Shown here one piece after another: positions 11,680 through 23,300 of a DNA stretch of 64,000 nucleotides. The DNA comes from Grammothele lineata (lineage: Eukaryota; Basidiomycota; Agaricomycetes; Polyporales; Polyporaceae): contig NDFF03000391.1 in the NCBI GenBank assembly GCA_002150815.3, positions 28,964 through 92,963 on the forward strand. The letters are read 5' to 3'. The notes under the pieces are model-generated. The model was not told the DNA's origin. It did no database searches and saw only the letters and a list, made by a program, of their open reading frames with translations. Every line of letters begins with the position of its first letter. Position 1 is the stretch's first letter. The position numbers and the translations under genes are program-made.

Positions 11680-13595
11680 TTTGAGGGTTGGCTGGTCAGA
11701 TGGTTGGTGTACGGGCGTGGTGGGAGATGAGAGGAAAGAGAGCAGTGGTGCCCCGAACCTAGAGGGACCGTTTATATAGGCGGAACCGCGAGAGAAGCCG
11801 TCACGCCTTCGGCTAAGGATTGGGGTGGTACATTGCGGACCACCCAATGGCCTGCCTAGCCGTGAGTAATCATAAGTAATCGTCTAAGTACTAGGCTTGG
11901 CCTTGTTCGTTAACTCTGCGGCAGGAGCACTGGCAATGAAGGAAGTTTGGCGCCTCAGCTCATAGATGAGCGTGAACGGGGCGACCACGTCGCCCCGCGC
12001 CATGACGGACAGCACTGTTGAAGCCGTGCAAAGGCAATCGGCCCAACAGACATCTTCAGAGCGAATTTAGAGCGAAGTTTAGTATAATAAGTATGTGGGA
12101 CTTACTGAGCACTGACCGCGCCCTGGACGATGAGATGAAATAATGTTTCGAGCTATCCCTACCGAACAAGTTTGACCAGCGCGTGCGCTGAGAACAGAGG
12201 AATCACATACCACACTGTCCACACACTGTTAGTCATAGCTTCCGTCTCAAAGGAGACACACGCCTATGTGTCCCGTCGGTTCTTCCGAGAACTGCTCGAA
12301 CATGAGCAAGCGGTCCTAGTGGGCGAGTTTCAGTGCGGCGTCAGCCGAGGATCGTCTTAGACGTGATCTTGATCGATGTCGCGCGCCGTTGGCGTAGACC
12401 ATAGGAGATCCATAGTATGCACTAAGTATGCAAAGTTCCATAACATTGAAAGTAAAACCGCTTCAAGAGGAAAACGAGGAAGAGGCAAAGATCAACGGTG
12501 TTAGAGCGAAAGATGATGAGTTCGCGACGACCGCATCCGAGTCCTCCGTTGAACACGATGACGTCACGCGACTTTCGGGCGTCTAAATGAACGTTGCCTC
12601 CGAGTCCTGCCGCCAGCGACTTGCTTGCCTTTGACCACTTGCAAGCAAGATCCTGTCTGTCCCTCTCAGTCCTAGTGTCAACTAGTCGTCCCTCTTCTCA
12701 AGCTCTGTTTCTTTCTACGGCACCTGCTGTGCACGGACGCCTCGGACAGCGTTTGCCAATCCCTGTCTCTGAAGCCCTCTCTGAGACCAACGGTGCTACT
12801 CCTGTCAATGCCCTTGCACGCCAATATCGCCGACCCGATTCCGCCTGAAAGTCAACACCTCCAATCTAACGTTGCACCGCCGGCTGAAACTCCTAAGATG
12901 GGGCCGACAGGGCGACCTGGAGCATCGTGCGCGGAGATTTTCAGCGAGTGTGCGCTCAGCCGGAGGTCGGCCTCAGGTGCGTACTGCCCCCTACATGCGC
13001 TTCCACGCACTCTCCTCACGTCTATTGAGCAGGCGTTACGGCTTCTTTGCGTTCCTCTCCGTGTGCGATGCCGTCGTCGCTTTCACCATATCCCCATCAC
13101 GACCGTAGGCGTTCACCCTGTGTCATACGGCGTTCCAACCTTCGTCTTCGAGATTCTCCCGCATCAGCACGCACCCGAGGGCCCGCCGACACGCCACGTA
13201 CGTAGGATCGCCGGATGTTCGGGCACCGCTCGAAGGCTCTTTGCGCGAATCTGTAGGGCTCGACGCTAATCTGGATGACTGTGTGGGAATCCCTACTGGT
13301 AAGCTTGCAAATTCTGTCTTCGCCCATGCTTCTATGAACTTCGGGACCGACGGTCGCAGGACGTTCGTACCATGAGTGCTCTAGGTCGGCTGTAGGAAGT
13401 CTCGATGTAGTGTCCGCAGCGTTCGACATCAACGTGACTTCGAAGGCATGCGGAAACGTGTCATTGGAGTACGTGTAGTGCGCGAAGCGACGCGTATAAG
13501 AGGTACGTGCTCGTTCGATTGTCCCGTACACTGCGGTCTCATCTTCGCTCCACCATTCCGTCCAGGCAGTACAGTCGAACCACCCCAAGCACGAG
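11680..13595. other. intergenic, no supportable gene
   Basis: 1.9 kb between divergently transcribed genes (unknown gene on minus, glycosyltransferase on plus). It must contain both promoters. Open frames at 12594-13269 (+) and 13097-13618 (-) show no motifs and no splice continuity into the neighbours. Confidence 0.4.
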
Positions 13596-15926
13596 ATGAC
13601 CTCGTCCACCAAACACATCGCCGTGTTCCCGCTAGAGGCGTGGGGTCAGTCCTTTGCCCGCCCCCTGCCCCTTTGCCTGCGCTGACTCTAGCTATCACAC
13701 GCAGGCCACGCACGCCCAATGCTCAACTACAGCGCGCGCCTCGTCAAGCTGCAGCCCGTCACCGTCACCTTTCTCATCACGGACGGCTTCTACGAACGCG
13801 CCACTAAAGAGCTCGCGCGAAGTTTTGAAGACGGCGAGGAGGCGTTCGCGCAGCGCGTCCGGTGAGCCCTTCGTCGCCCTCTCTCCCATCCCCTCCCTTC
13901 CACGCAGTACGAACAGGATTGCGATACTGACGCGGACACCCAACGCACCGCGCAGGCTAGTGTCCATCGGGCCTGTCAACGCCTTTTCGCTGGAAGACGT
14001 CAAGCAGCGCTTCATCACCGCGTGGGACACGCTCGCCGCGGAGCAGGAGCTCGTCTGCGCCAACTCTGGGACGCGCTTCCCCGCACTGCCTAGACCCACG
14101 GGGATTATCTGTGACGTTCGTCCTTCCTTTTCCCTCGACGAGTATGTGTCTAACGACTGTACCGCCGCGTCTACGCCTACTATCACAACCACACGGCAAC
14201 TCCCAATAACGCAGTTCTTCGCCCTCGGACCCATCAAGCACGTCAAGGCCAAACATGGCGCAGACGTGAAGGTGTACGCCTGGGAAGCAGGAGACGTGTA
14301 CGCTTTCGTCTCGATCTGCGGACCTGAAGCGCTCGGGGGCAAGGGCGACCTCCACGCGAAGCTGGAGGAGGAGGCGAAGAGGACGGGGAGGGAGTACTGG
14401 GAGTTGGCGAGGGAGGTGAGTTTTGGTCCCGTACTCGAAACGGGAGGAACGCTGACGAACGGGGCGGGGTGGGGCACAGGCGGTGTTGAAGCCGGAGGAG
14501 GGCAAGGTCGTGCGCATCCCGTCGCTGCCGCCGATGTACGAGCACGAGTTCTTCCCCCAGGACGTACGTGCTTCCTCCTTGTCCCCACGAACGCCCCTTC
14601 TCCAGAGCAGACGCTGACGTATAGACCCGCGCGGGCGCAGTTCGAGTTCGCAGAAGACTTCGGCGTCGGAGTGTTCCCCCACATCAACAAGTAAGCCCAT
14701 CTCCCCCCACATCTGCTCGTACGCGTGCTCACTACACTAACACAGCGTCCTCGAAACCATCGTCGACGGCGTCTTCCTCTTCACCCCCGAGAGCTACGAG
14801 CCCGAGATCGTCCGCGCCGTCAAAGCCTGGTTCGCCAAGACCGACCGGCACGCGCTCGTCACGGGCCCCATGGTCCCGCCCACGTCCAAGGCGACCGCGA
14901 GCAAGAACGAGCTGCTACAGAGCAAAGACGCCAAGGCGGTGGTGGAGTTCTTGGAGGGGACGGTGGAGAGGAAGGGGGTGGGGGCGATGGTTTATGTGCG
15001 TGTGCTTCTCTAGGTGGGTGGGGAACGGGTGCTGACGCTGTGCGACCTGTGGTGTAGATCTCGTTCGGTTCGCTCTTCTGGCCAGTCAAGACGCCCGAGA
15101 AGATGTGGGCGTTCTTGGACGTGCTCACGGAGCTCGATATCCCCTTCGTGAGTCCTTCCTCCCTTTCCCTACTCACATTCGTTCATGTGAGCGATTCATG
15201 CGCAGATTCTCAGCAGCGGCTCGGTCCTAGCGAAAGTCCCTGACGAGCTCAAGGAGAAGATCAATTCGTCTGGAAAGGGCCTCGTCGCCGGCTGGGCCCC
15301 GCAGCAGCTCATCCTGGAGCACCCTGTACGTATCCCCTTTACCCCTGTCTAGAGTAGAACTACGCTGACTTCATTACGCTCAACCAGGCCACGGGCTGGT
15401 TCGTCGCTCACGGCGGACAGAACGGCCTGACTGAGGCCATATGCGCTGGGGTGCCACTGTACGTGTGCTCTCCCTTCCCCCGCCTTTTCCCCCTCGCCTT
15501 CTCTTCTCATCTCTACCACACGCTCACTCTCGCCCTGATAGAATCATGTGGCCCTTCGCCGCCGACCAACCTCACAACTCAGTGCACGTCACCGAGACGC
15601 TCGGGATCGGGTACGAGCTGCTCGAAGTCCGCTCCGGACACGGCCTCAAGCCCATCTTCCGCACCGGCTACAAACCTGAGGGCACGATCGACGCGCTGAA
15701 GCGCGAAGCGCGCGAAGTGCTGGGGAAGGCGTTTGGGGAGGATGGGATGGAGAAGAGGGAGAGGATTAGGAGGGGGAGGGAGGAGGGGGGGAGGGAGGGG
15801 GAGGGGGGGGGCGGCGAGGAGGGATGCGGAGGTGTTTTTGGGGAGCGTGTGAGGGTGCGGATTTGGGGGGCGCGCGGGCGTGTAGAATGGGTACATCTCT
15901 TAGATTGTGATTTCGGAATGGAATAG
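13596..15926 (+). CDS. UDP-glycosyltransferase, C-terminus frame-shifted
   Basis: Family 1-type transferase moving a sugar from a UDP-sugar to a small acceptor; acceptor unknown. Eleven exons: 13596-13644, 13705-13861, 13956-14115, 14215-14415, 14480-14563, 14641-14690, 14746-14995, 15058-15147, 15206-15325, 15388-15458 and 15542-15926; all junctions keep frame (538 aa as read). The start at 13596 gives HIAVFPLEAWGHARP, the usual N-terminal acceptor-side motif; starting later would lose it. Donor-side motif: WAPQQLILEHP, then AHGGQNGLTEAICAGVP and MWPFAADQPHNS. After residue ~480 the frame runs into a G-rich tract (15771-15813). The normal family ending AARRDAEVFLGSV plus stop is readable one base over at 15811-15852. 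So either a one-step indel or a sequence error sits in the tract. The catalytic part is complete. Confidence 0.85.
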
Positions 15927-16119
15927 AACGTTCTGTACTTGTGTGTCACATACCCCAGAAGGCCGAGAGATCTTGCGGAGGCGACCCGCCGTCCTGGCCT
16001 CTGGACGACAGCGAAACGAAACGAGGACGAAAGCAAACCGCACGAAGCACACTCGAACAGACACGTCGACAACGAACACCAACGGCCTCATAAAAACAAA
16101 CGTCCGAGGGCGCTACACC

Positions 16120-16530
16120 TACACTTGCAAAAAGTCTGTCCGGACTCCTCATCGAGCCCGCGTCGCTCCTCGGCCCGCCGCCCCTATGTACGCGTCGTCG
16201 TCCATGCGATCGTGGGCGCGCTAAAAAGCGTGCGCGTCGTCGTGCCTGGGGTAGCGCTCGTCGCCGCTGTACGTGGGGGCACCGGCACTGACGGTGTAGA
16301 GCCCGAGCCTGAGTTTGGGCCGGGGTTGTACGCGGGCGAAGGCGCGTACGTGGCGTCGAAGGACATCCTAAGGCTGAGCGCGCGCGGATCCGAGACGAGC
16401 GCGGAGGACATGCTCGTCATTTGGGAGTAGGTACACCCTATGCCGGGGGCGAGAGGTGCGCCGTTGGAGGCGTGCGAGGGCGAGCGTGCGCTGAAGGCGG
16501 GAGGCGGGAGGCGGGGGAGAAGAGGCTCGA
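16120..16530 (-). pseudogene. 3' fragment of membrane protein gene X (copy A)
   Basis: On the minus strand this encodes the same tail as the intact X gene at 36645: MSSALVSDPRAL, MSFDA(T/A)YAPSP, TAATS(A/T)TPGTTTRTL. The ectodomain and membrane segment are missing, and the frame ends early after TIAWTTTRT. Similarity to copy C continues into the 3' flank, back to about 15980. It sits directly downstream of the intact Y gene, so it is what remains of a former X-Y pair. Confidence 0.7.
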
Positions 16531-16567
16531 GAGGATCCCCCGCGCGCCGCCGGCCTCGTTCGAGCCG

Positions 16568-18383
16568 TTAGACGGGTCGTTGCGTCGTGGTCGTCTCCTG
16601 CACGCCTGTGAGCGGGCTAGGGGTCACGGGTCGGCGGGTCCAGCACCCTTGAGCCTTCGGAGGAGACTCAGGAGAGTCCGCGTCGTTGATCCCCGGAGCG
16701 CCATCCTCGACGTCACCACCGTCGTCGGTACCGTTCCTCGGCGTGACCGGTACCGAGCCGCGCTGGACGACGAGGGCCCTGCTCGTGCTCGCGCAACTCG
16801 CAGACGACGAGGCGGGAGTGGCGGCGTGGCGGAAGACGATGGTGGATTCGACGCCACCGAGGGAGCTGCCTGTGAAGTTGGATTTATCCAACGCGACGAG
16901 GATGATGATCGCCGTCGGGTATATGCCCTGTAGGTAAGTAGGCAGCGGAGATGCGAAACGCAAGTCGCGAGTCGCGAATCGCGCGCGCGCGAATGCAGCC
17001 TGTCGTCAGTCGAGGAACTTGACGGGAAAAGGAGGACGGGAAAGCGCGGACGTACGACGAGGGGGATGAGGCAGCCCTTCAGGAAGTAGTCGAAGCCGCG
17101 CAGGACCACCTGCAGCTTGTGCGGCTCGCGCTCGAAGTGGATCTTGGTGACGAGCTGGTACGCGACAACGGCCATCTTTCGCGCGGCGCATGCGTACATG
17201 AATGTCAGTCGGCGCATACGAACGGGAGTGGTGCGGAAAGATATGTGCTCACCCACAGAAGGCAGTAGAGCAAGCCCGACTCGATGAGGAGCGAGAGGAC
17301 GCGCTGTACGCGCGTACTGCGCTTCAGAGACGCCTTTTCGACGACATTCCTGTGCTCCCTGCGATGCGCGACCACAGTTAAAGTTGATGAGCGCGCGCGC
17401 AGAGCGACGAGAGACGCGGAAGTGCGCACCATGCCTTGATGCCGATCAAGGCCGTCGCGGCGAGATTCGTCACGAGCGAGAGGACAGACGCAGAGAGGCC
17501 CCAGAGGTCGTCCTCGAAGAGCGCACCGGAGGGGACAGATCCGAGATTGGACTCTCGGAGGTCACTGAACACAGCGGCTGGACAGGAGTCGCTGATGTCA
17601 AACAGGCTTGCGGCTGCGGCGCGGGTCATGGAGAGAGCGCGTCGTTGAGCGTTGGCCAATGAGGACGTGACGGTTGAGAAGGAGAGAAGGGACGTACAAA
17701 ACGTCGCCCAGAGGAGCAGGAGGCACGCGCCACGGACAAGAACGCTGTGGGGCCACAGCACCCAGACGCGCCACCACACGATTGCGTCCCCGAGAACGAC
17801 CTGGATAGATTTGATTTAGAAACTCGTAGCAAAGAGAGAGCGCATAGAACGTACGTTGACAGCGAGGATTATCGTGGGCGCGCAGAGAGTGAGACCACGG
17901 ATGGTACCGGGAAGGCCGTAGTAGTTGTAAAGGCAGTCGTTAGACGAGGGGAGCTGACCTGAGGACCGAAGCTCGCACAGTCGTGCTTGGCAATGAAACT
18001 GGACTTCGTAGGCTTGAACGATGTTGTAAACGCCGACAGCATTGAGGAGAAGCGAGACCCAGTAGAAGACAGCCGAAGCGTACATGAGCAGCGTCGCGAG
18101 GAAGAGGACGAGGGCGCCAGGTCTCCTTAAGCCGTGCTGGCTGGATACAAATGTCTCATGAGCAGCGCGGTGACAGGAGAGGAAGGAGAAAGGCCGACAT
18201 AAGTACGATTGCGGCGAAGAAAACGAGGCCGGTGAAGATCCCGACCGCCGCCGTAGAGAGGACGACAAGGACGATGGCCGGATAGAGGGCGTCGGTGAAC
18301 GCATCGAGCGCGGTGCCTGTTTGTAAGAGACTGATGTCAGGCGGGTCTAGCACAACGGGATGCGTCAGGATGGGGCCAGACAT
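16568..18383 (-). CDS. multi-pass membrane protein Y, intact copy
   Basis: Seven exons: 18207-18383, 17855-18154, 17698-17800, 17430-17613, 17253-17358, 17056-17175 and 16568-16927; 1350 nt, 449 aa, all phases correct. Hydrophobic segments recur: LYPAIVLVVLSTAAVGIFTG, ALVLFLATLLMYASAVFYWV, LRGLTLC/TIILAV region, LVRGACLLLLWATF, ASVLSLVTNLAATALIG, VLSLLIESGLLYCLLW and GIYPTAIIILVAL, giving about seven spans. The VWWRVWVLWP motif is typical of Agaricomycete seven-span proteins of unknown function. The tail (about residues 345-449) is Ser/Thr/Asp-rich and probably cytoplasmic. The 52-nt intron (18155-18206) is needed to keep frame and is conserved as a 51-nt intron in the broken copy. A 7.56-kb transposon lies 165 bp upstream of the start and may have replaced part of its promoter. 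Confidence 0.75.
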
Positions 18384-18536
18384 AGTAGCGAGCAAGAGGT
18401 GAGCAGGAACTGGTACGCCCTGTCGGGGTAAACTTAGCGGAGAATATACGGAGTGGGTTGCGATGTCGCTGTCACTCTGGACATCTCAGCGGTGTGCAGA
18501 GTCACTGCGGGAGCCTGGGAGAAGCGTGGTGAGCAG

Positions 18537-18547
18537 CAAGTGAAAGG
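18537..18547. repeat. left target-site duplication
   Basis: CAAGTGAAAGG, immediately outside the left terminal inverted repeat. The identical 11-mer occurs at 26112-26122 outside the right end. Confidence 0.85.
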
Positions 18548-18572
18548 AGTGACGACCAAATCTGTGGAAGTG
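18548..18572 (+). repeat. left terminal inverted repeat
   Basis: Begins AGTGACGACC and ends ATCTGTGGAAGTG. Pairs in inverse orientation with 26087-26111. Confidence 0.85.
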
Positions 18573-18583
18573 AGTCCCACTGC
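18570..18583 (+). repeat. subterminal inverted motif, left
   Basis: GTGAGTCCCACTGC; the inverse copy at 26037-26050 differs at one base. The inverted similarity of the element ends therefore extends inward, with extra sequence in the right end. Confidence 0.65.
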
Positions 18584-18643
18584 GCCACTCGGACTTACAC
18601 TACGCCACTCGGACTTACACTGCGCTCCTCAGACTTCCACTCG
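18579..18643 (+). repeat. subterminal 20-bp tandem repeat
   Basis: Three units of about 20 bp, each containing CTGCGC/CTACGC then CACTCGGACTTAC or a close variant, just inside the left end. Subterminal repeats of this kind often bind transposase (known for several DNA transposons); binding here is inference. Confidence 0.7.
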
Positions 18644-19075
18644 GGACCTGCTAGATGCAGCGTGCGTACTCCGCGTTGAACGCTCACTCCAACGAGTGCT
18701 CGCAAGCTTTAGCTGCGCTGGCGCCTGCCGTCCGGGTCCCGATGCGCCGACGCGGCGGCGTGGTTGAGCGCTTGATGCTCGCGAGCCTTCGCGGTGTCTC
18801 GTCGGACTCGTCCTTTGTCGGATTATTCGCAACCTCCCATGCTTCCTATGCATGAGAAGATTGCACGCTGCACTTACAATCATAGGTACATACACACCGG
18901 AATTGGTTTCAAGTCAAAATAGTTGGCGTATAATGCCCGTTCGTGGAAATTGCTTTGTGACTCGGACCCGACCCTTGGCGGCCGCAAATTCGACTTGGAC
19001 TGAGCCGCAGCGCGCTGCACATTGCAGCCCATATACGGGTGACAGAAACAGTGTTGTAATTACATCGAAGGAGTT

Positions 19076-19860
19076 CTAATGATAGTAGTACATGTTATGC
19101 TGATATTCTGGGTAGGCATAATAACTTTGATTAGTGTCTGCTCCGTTGCGCACCTGCGCGCCGGCCATTGGCGGTGGTAACTGAGGCTCCAGCAGCGCCG
19201 CTGCTGGCCGCCCGGGGCCTTGAGAACTTGCGCTAGAGCTTGCAAACTCATTCCACAATCTCTGGTCTAGCTGTGGAACAGAGTAATTGTGGGCATCACC
19301 AGCGGGCTGATAGCCCTGAGTTTGCCATGTACTTCCACCCGCGCCATGCCAACAGTGCGCTGAGTGATCCACGCCCTGAGTCACCGCACCCGAAAAGGTT
19401 ACTGTGTGCGCCATACCCGAGGTCCTCTGCACGACAGGAGATGGGATATGGTACTGTGTCTGTGACGGTTGTATACCCAAGTGAGTAGATGCCAAGAGTG
19501 GTGGTGGCGTCGATGCATCCGCTACGAGCCCGCCCGTGCCCCTGCCCGAGAAGGTAGGCGTGATGCATCCTGTGCCACACGGCCGCGCCGCGGTTGCAGG
19601 TGCCCGACGGGCATGCTCCGAGCCTTCCATATGTTTTGAAGGTACACTGGAATGAATAGCGTATTACAAACTGGCAGTGCATACCTTTTGAAGTAGAACC
19701 TATGTCCTAAGGTGTCTCATGTCGGAGACCTTCGCGCGAAGGAGGTTCAGCGCTTGTGAGCGGTGGCAATGCTCTTGGGCGTCAGTCCATTGATCGCGTC
19801 GTCCTCCCGGCGCTTGACCAACGGCAGGCTTTCGAGTCGGAGACGGCCTTTCGCAACATG
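19076..19860 (-). CDS. possible second gene of the transposon
   Basis: The 3' exon reads from about 19646 to the stop at 19076. An intron (GTATGC..CCAG, roughly 19647-19685) joins a short upstream exon to VPSKHMEGSEHARRAP. The encoded tail is Gln/Ser/Pro/Tyr-rich (YYAYPEYQHNMYYYH at the end), like an activation-type low-complexity tail. Upstream at 19735-19860 two overlapping frames look coding: one with WTDAQEHCHRSQALNLLRAK and one ending LTPKSIATAHKR. I could not decide the joining or find the start. It lies on the same strand as the transposase-like gene and inside the element, so it may be a second element protein or captured host sequence. Function not recognised. Confidence 0.35.
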
Positions 19861-20331
19861 CCTGGAGGCAGAATTAGACATATAGGCACATCGCTAGTAC
19901 GTAGGAGGAGTGGCGCAGTGGTATAAAAGCTCTTTTAAGGATGGCAGACGAAATTGCGCCTTGGAGGGCCCCTCAATCGTCATGTAGGAGCAGGCTCGGA
20001 CTTCCGGGCAAATGCATTTCCTTACCTTATATAGGGCGTGAACGAGCGGGCTCGTTCAGGATCCATTGACGCCACTGAGGCTGCTCTAGATGCCATCTGA
20101 GCCTGCAGCGGTCCGTCGATCACTGAGACTGTTTGTGCTACACCTTGAGCAAAATCCTAAATTTCATGCGTCAGCCATGAGTCGAGAATCAATGAAAACG
20201 AAGGGGTTTGGGGTCGCCGGTGACTGCTTACTTCAATACTTTGAGACATGGACGGCCCGGGGTCAGCTTGATAGTCGGGAGAAGCTAAAAGAAAAGGAAT
20301 ACACTGCCATGAGCGCTTTGAAGTCGATCTA

Positions 20332-23300
20332 CTAGGCGTGTAGAGCATGAAATCTCTCACCGCCGCTAGAGTTCAAGTTGGTGTCTTGGTCGCTCTCATT
20401 GGTATCGGGACTAATAGCCCGTCTTTTCCCTTTTCCAGCCTTCTTACGCGGAACCTTGACACCAGCACTACGAAGCTCCTTGGCTCGAGCTTGGAGCGTC
20501 TTCTGTGCAGCCTTCATTCCTGCCATTTGCTCTTGAATGTCTTCTAGCTCATCAACAGTGCTCATCAGCAATAAATTCAGTGGCCTTGGCCTACCTTAGA
20601 GCATCTGTGACTGTCTTAAAGGGTCTTACATGCACTTAAAACACAGTTTTGCTCACTTTTAAGTTCAAAATAAGACCCGTTCAGATGAATCAAGACGAAT
20701 GCAGACATGTTAAGGTCAGCTAAGGTGATACAAGGCGAGGCAATTTATTGCTGATGCTGTTCCGCTCGCGGTCCTTTTTCGCCTTGGCAGCACCACGTCT
20801 GATGCTTGTTCCAAGCCTTTTGCTGTACGTGTTGTGTCTGATAGCTAGGATACCGCTGTCCTGTGATTGTGTGGCATCTGCAGCCATACGTTTATCGAAG
20901 TCTCGAGCACTAGATAAGTAGTAATACTCATTAGACATATTCCCAAACATTCAGACGACACTGGCAGCAGAAACAGGTCACCTTTCAATAGCCTCAAAGA
21001 GAGCAAGCCCAGTCAGAGTATTTTTGTTGGTAGCAGTGTGTGCGCTCTCTATCATATTGGTTGTGCGTGATGTACTCCACCAGTCGTCCGCAGACATCTT
21101 CGAGAAATTTGGGTTGATTGTAGAGACAAACCATGACGGTTTATTCGACCACCAGTCTAGTGGAACGGTGCGCAAACAGCTGCATTAGTGAAACTATAGA
21201 TAAAATATAGAAGAGCGACATTACCACGTAGAGCTTTAGTAGAAGACTTCGAGCAGAACTTGCTGAACTCGTGCAGCTGCTCGTCAGTCTCGAGTGACGG
21301 AAGTTTGCGTACATATTCCATGATCTCCTTAGAGCATTGAGACTTGAGTTTCTCCAATGTTCTAGATATTAGCAATCGAGTCGGATGTCGATTAGAAATA
21401 GAACAGAGGCCTTGTTTTCAGTCATAGCAAATCAAACTTACCGGTCGAAGTGCACCATACAGAGCTTCACAATGTATCTGACAATCTCGTTAGAATCAGA
21501 AACGGCGATCCCGCTTACCGCAGGTTCATTTCTCGTTAGGAGATCATCTCCACATGCATCGACCTGCTGCTGGTCACCGTCTACAAGGATAGCACGAATG
21601 CCTTGCCCGTCACTAGAGAATGGCTTGAACTTCACTGGTTGACCGGTTACCCGGCCTACTGTGTCCCAGAGAAGGGCCCACATGCGCCGGTATGCCTGAC
21701 GAGTTTCGAACTGGCCGTATAATCGAGCAACCGTAAGTCCTGTTGAAAGCAATTAGTACATCATGGTGATCGAGCTCGGAGGAAACTATAAAAGCCTGCT
21801 CACTGCGATTAATAGCCTCGTCCCAAATTACGACCTCCCACTCCTTCCAGTCTCCATGTACCCGTTTATACGTGAAATCATGAAATGTCTCCCGTGCAGA
21901 GTGAATGCGCTGTGCCAGGGATGGGTAGAACGTGACAACAAGGGGTATTCCGTCGTCTATACCGCTGTAATGAATGTACTGCTCCTCTTGTTTGAGAACC
22001 TTGAGATCTCGCATTTGTTGATTAGAAACAGCTAGTATAGCGGTGTTACTATATGTGCAGCGCCATGGGTGAAGCACTCACCTCCGATAGAGTCACGGCC
22101 CTCTGGCATCCGTAGGTTTTTGATCTTGTGAACGATCTTCCTCTTGGTACGATTGTCACCAAGCGCTGCTTCGTACTGTGCTGGTGTTTTCCCACAGAAG
22201 ATGTTGGCGGTCGAGGGAGCTAAATAATCATAATTGAGAAGAATCCGTACAGACTTGAATGTTCTAGTAACGAGTCATACCCCGTTCAACCTTCACCGGT
22301 GTGGCTCCCAGTACACCTACCGCCTCAATAGCATCCACATATTTATCCAGTCCGTCTCGAGACACCTTTGTTAACAGTGGTGTAGGGTGGCTATGGGGAT
22401 TCGTTAATATGACAATCGCCCTGCGGTCCGAACGGTCTACAGGAAACCAGATGCGAATATGAGCCCGACATTCACGATATTTGAAGCCTGGCTGAATTGC
22501 TTGAAGCTGATCTGGGTTCTGCGGATCAGGGACGCCATGAGTAAAAGCTGTGATACATTTGTTAGCACACATGCATTAACGAGAAGATTGTAAGGAAATA
22601 AAGCTTACGGCACCGCTGATTGCCCTTGGCACCCACACGGCGTGCAACAACCACCCCACAAGTAGAACCGAGAACGTTCTCTTGAGCAGAAATCTTGAGC
22701 TGTCCGTTATTCTGAAATAACTGCCGGACTAAGTCCTCGTTAACCTCAAGTGGGATCGGAATGAAGCGATGGGTAAATGTTCCCTCGTCCTCCGACTTCT
22801 TCCAGCCTGAACAGCCGATGAAACACTTCTTGCCGTCGTCTGAGAGGCTGCTTCCATCCTGAAATGCGGGTGAGGAATTGTAATAGCATATGCATACGCC
22901 AGAGACTGCGCCTCACCTCACGTGGTCGGAATCTCCGAACGACTGCACCCCCTGTGCACTTTTCGCCATCTTCGTGTATATGCTTGCAAGCGATTGCCTT
23001 CACCGTGTTGTAGAAGCTGCACAATCCAGTGATCAACGTTCCATACAAGCAAGTCGAATGATAGTACCTACGTGGCTGCTCTGGCACGAGGTGTGTCGCT
23101 TTGTGCTGCTCCAACTGTACGCTCAATAGCGAGGAGCTCACGTCGTACCATGTCGTCCGGCTCATAGCGAAGCTGCTCTAGTAATTCCCTTTCCACGTAA
23201 GGGCAATGATAGACACCCGAGCATGTGTGCTCGGCATACTGGCATTGCACACCCCCCAATGCATCGACTGGCCGCTGTTGCGACTTAGAGCCACCAGATC

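Noticed and set aside
12793..13269. 158-codon plus-strand ORF upstream of the glycosyltransferase
   Set aside because: No splice link to the glycosyltransferase, no recognisable domain; overlapping frames are equally open.
18155..18206. Apparent one-base frameshift in the first exon of the intact Y gene relative to copy B
   Set aside because: A 52-nt GT..AG intron (51 nt in copy B) removes the segment in both copies and restores one frame through all exons, so no lesion is needed.
19913..19985. tRNA-like A-box (TGGCGCAGTGGT)
   Set aside because: No matching B-box or cloverleaf within a usable distance.
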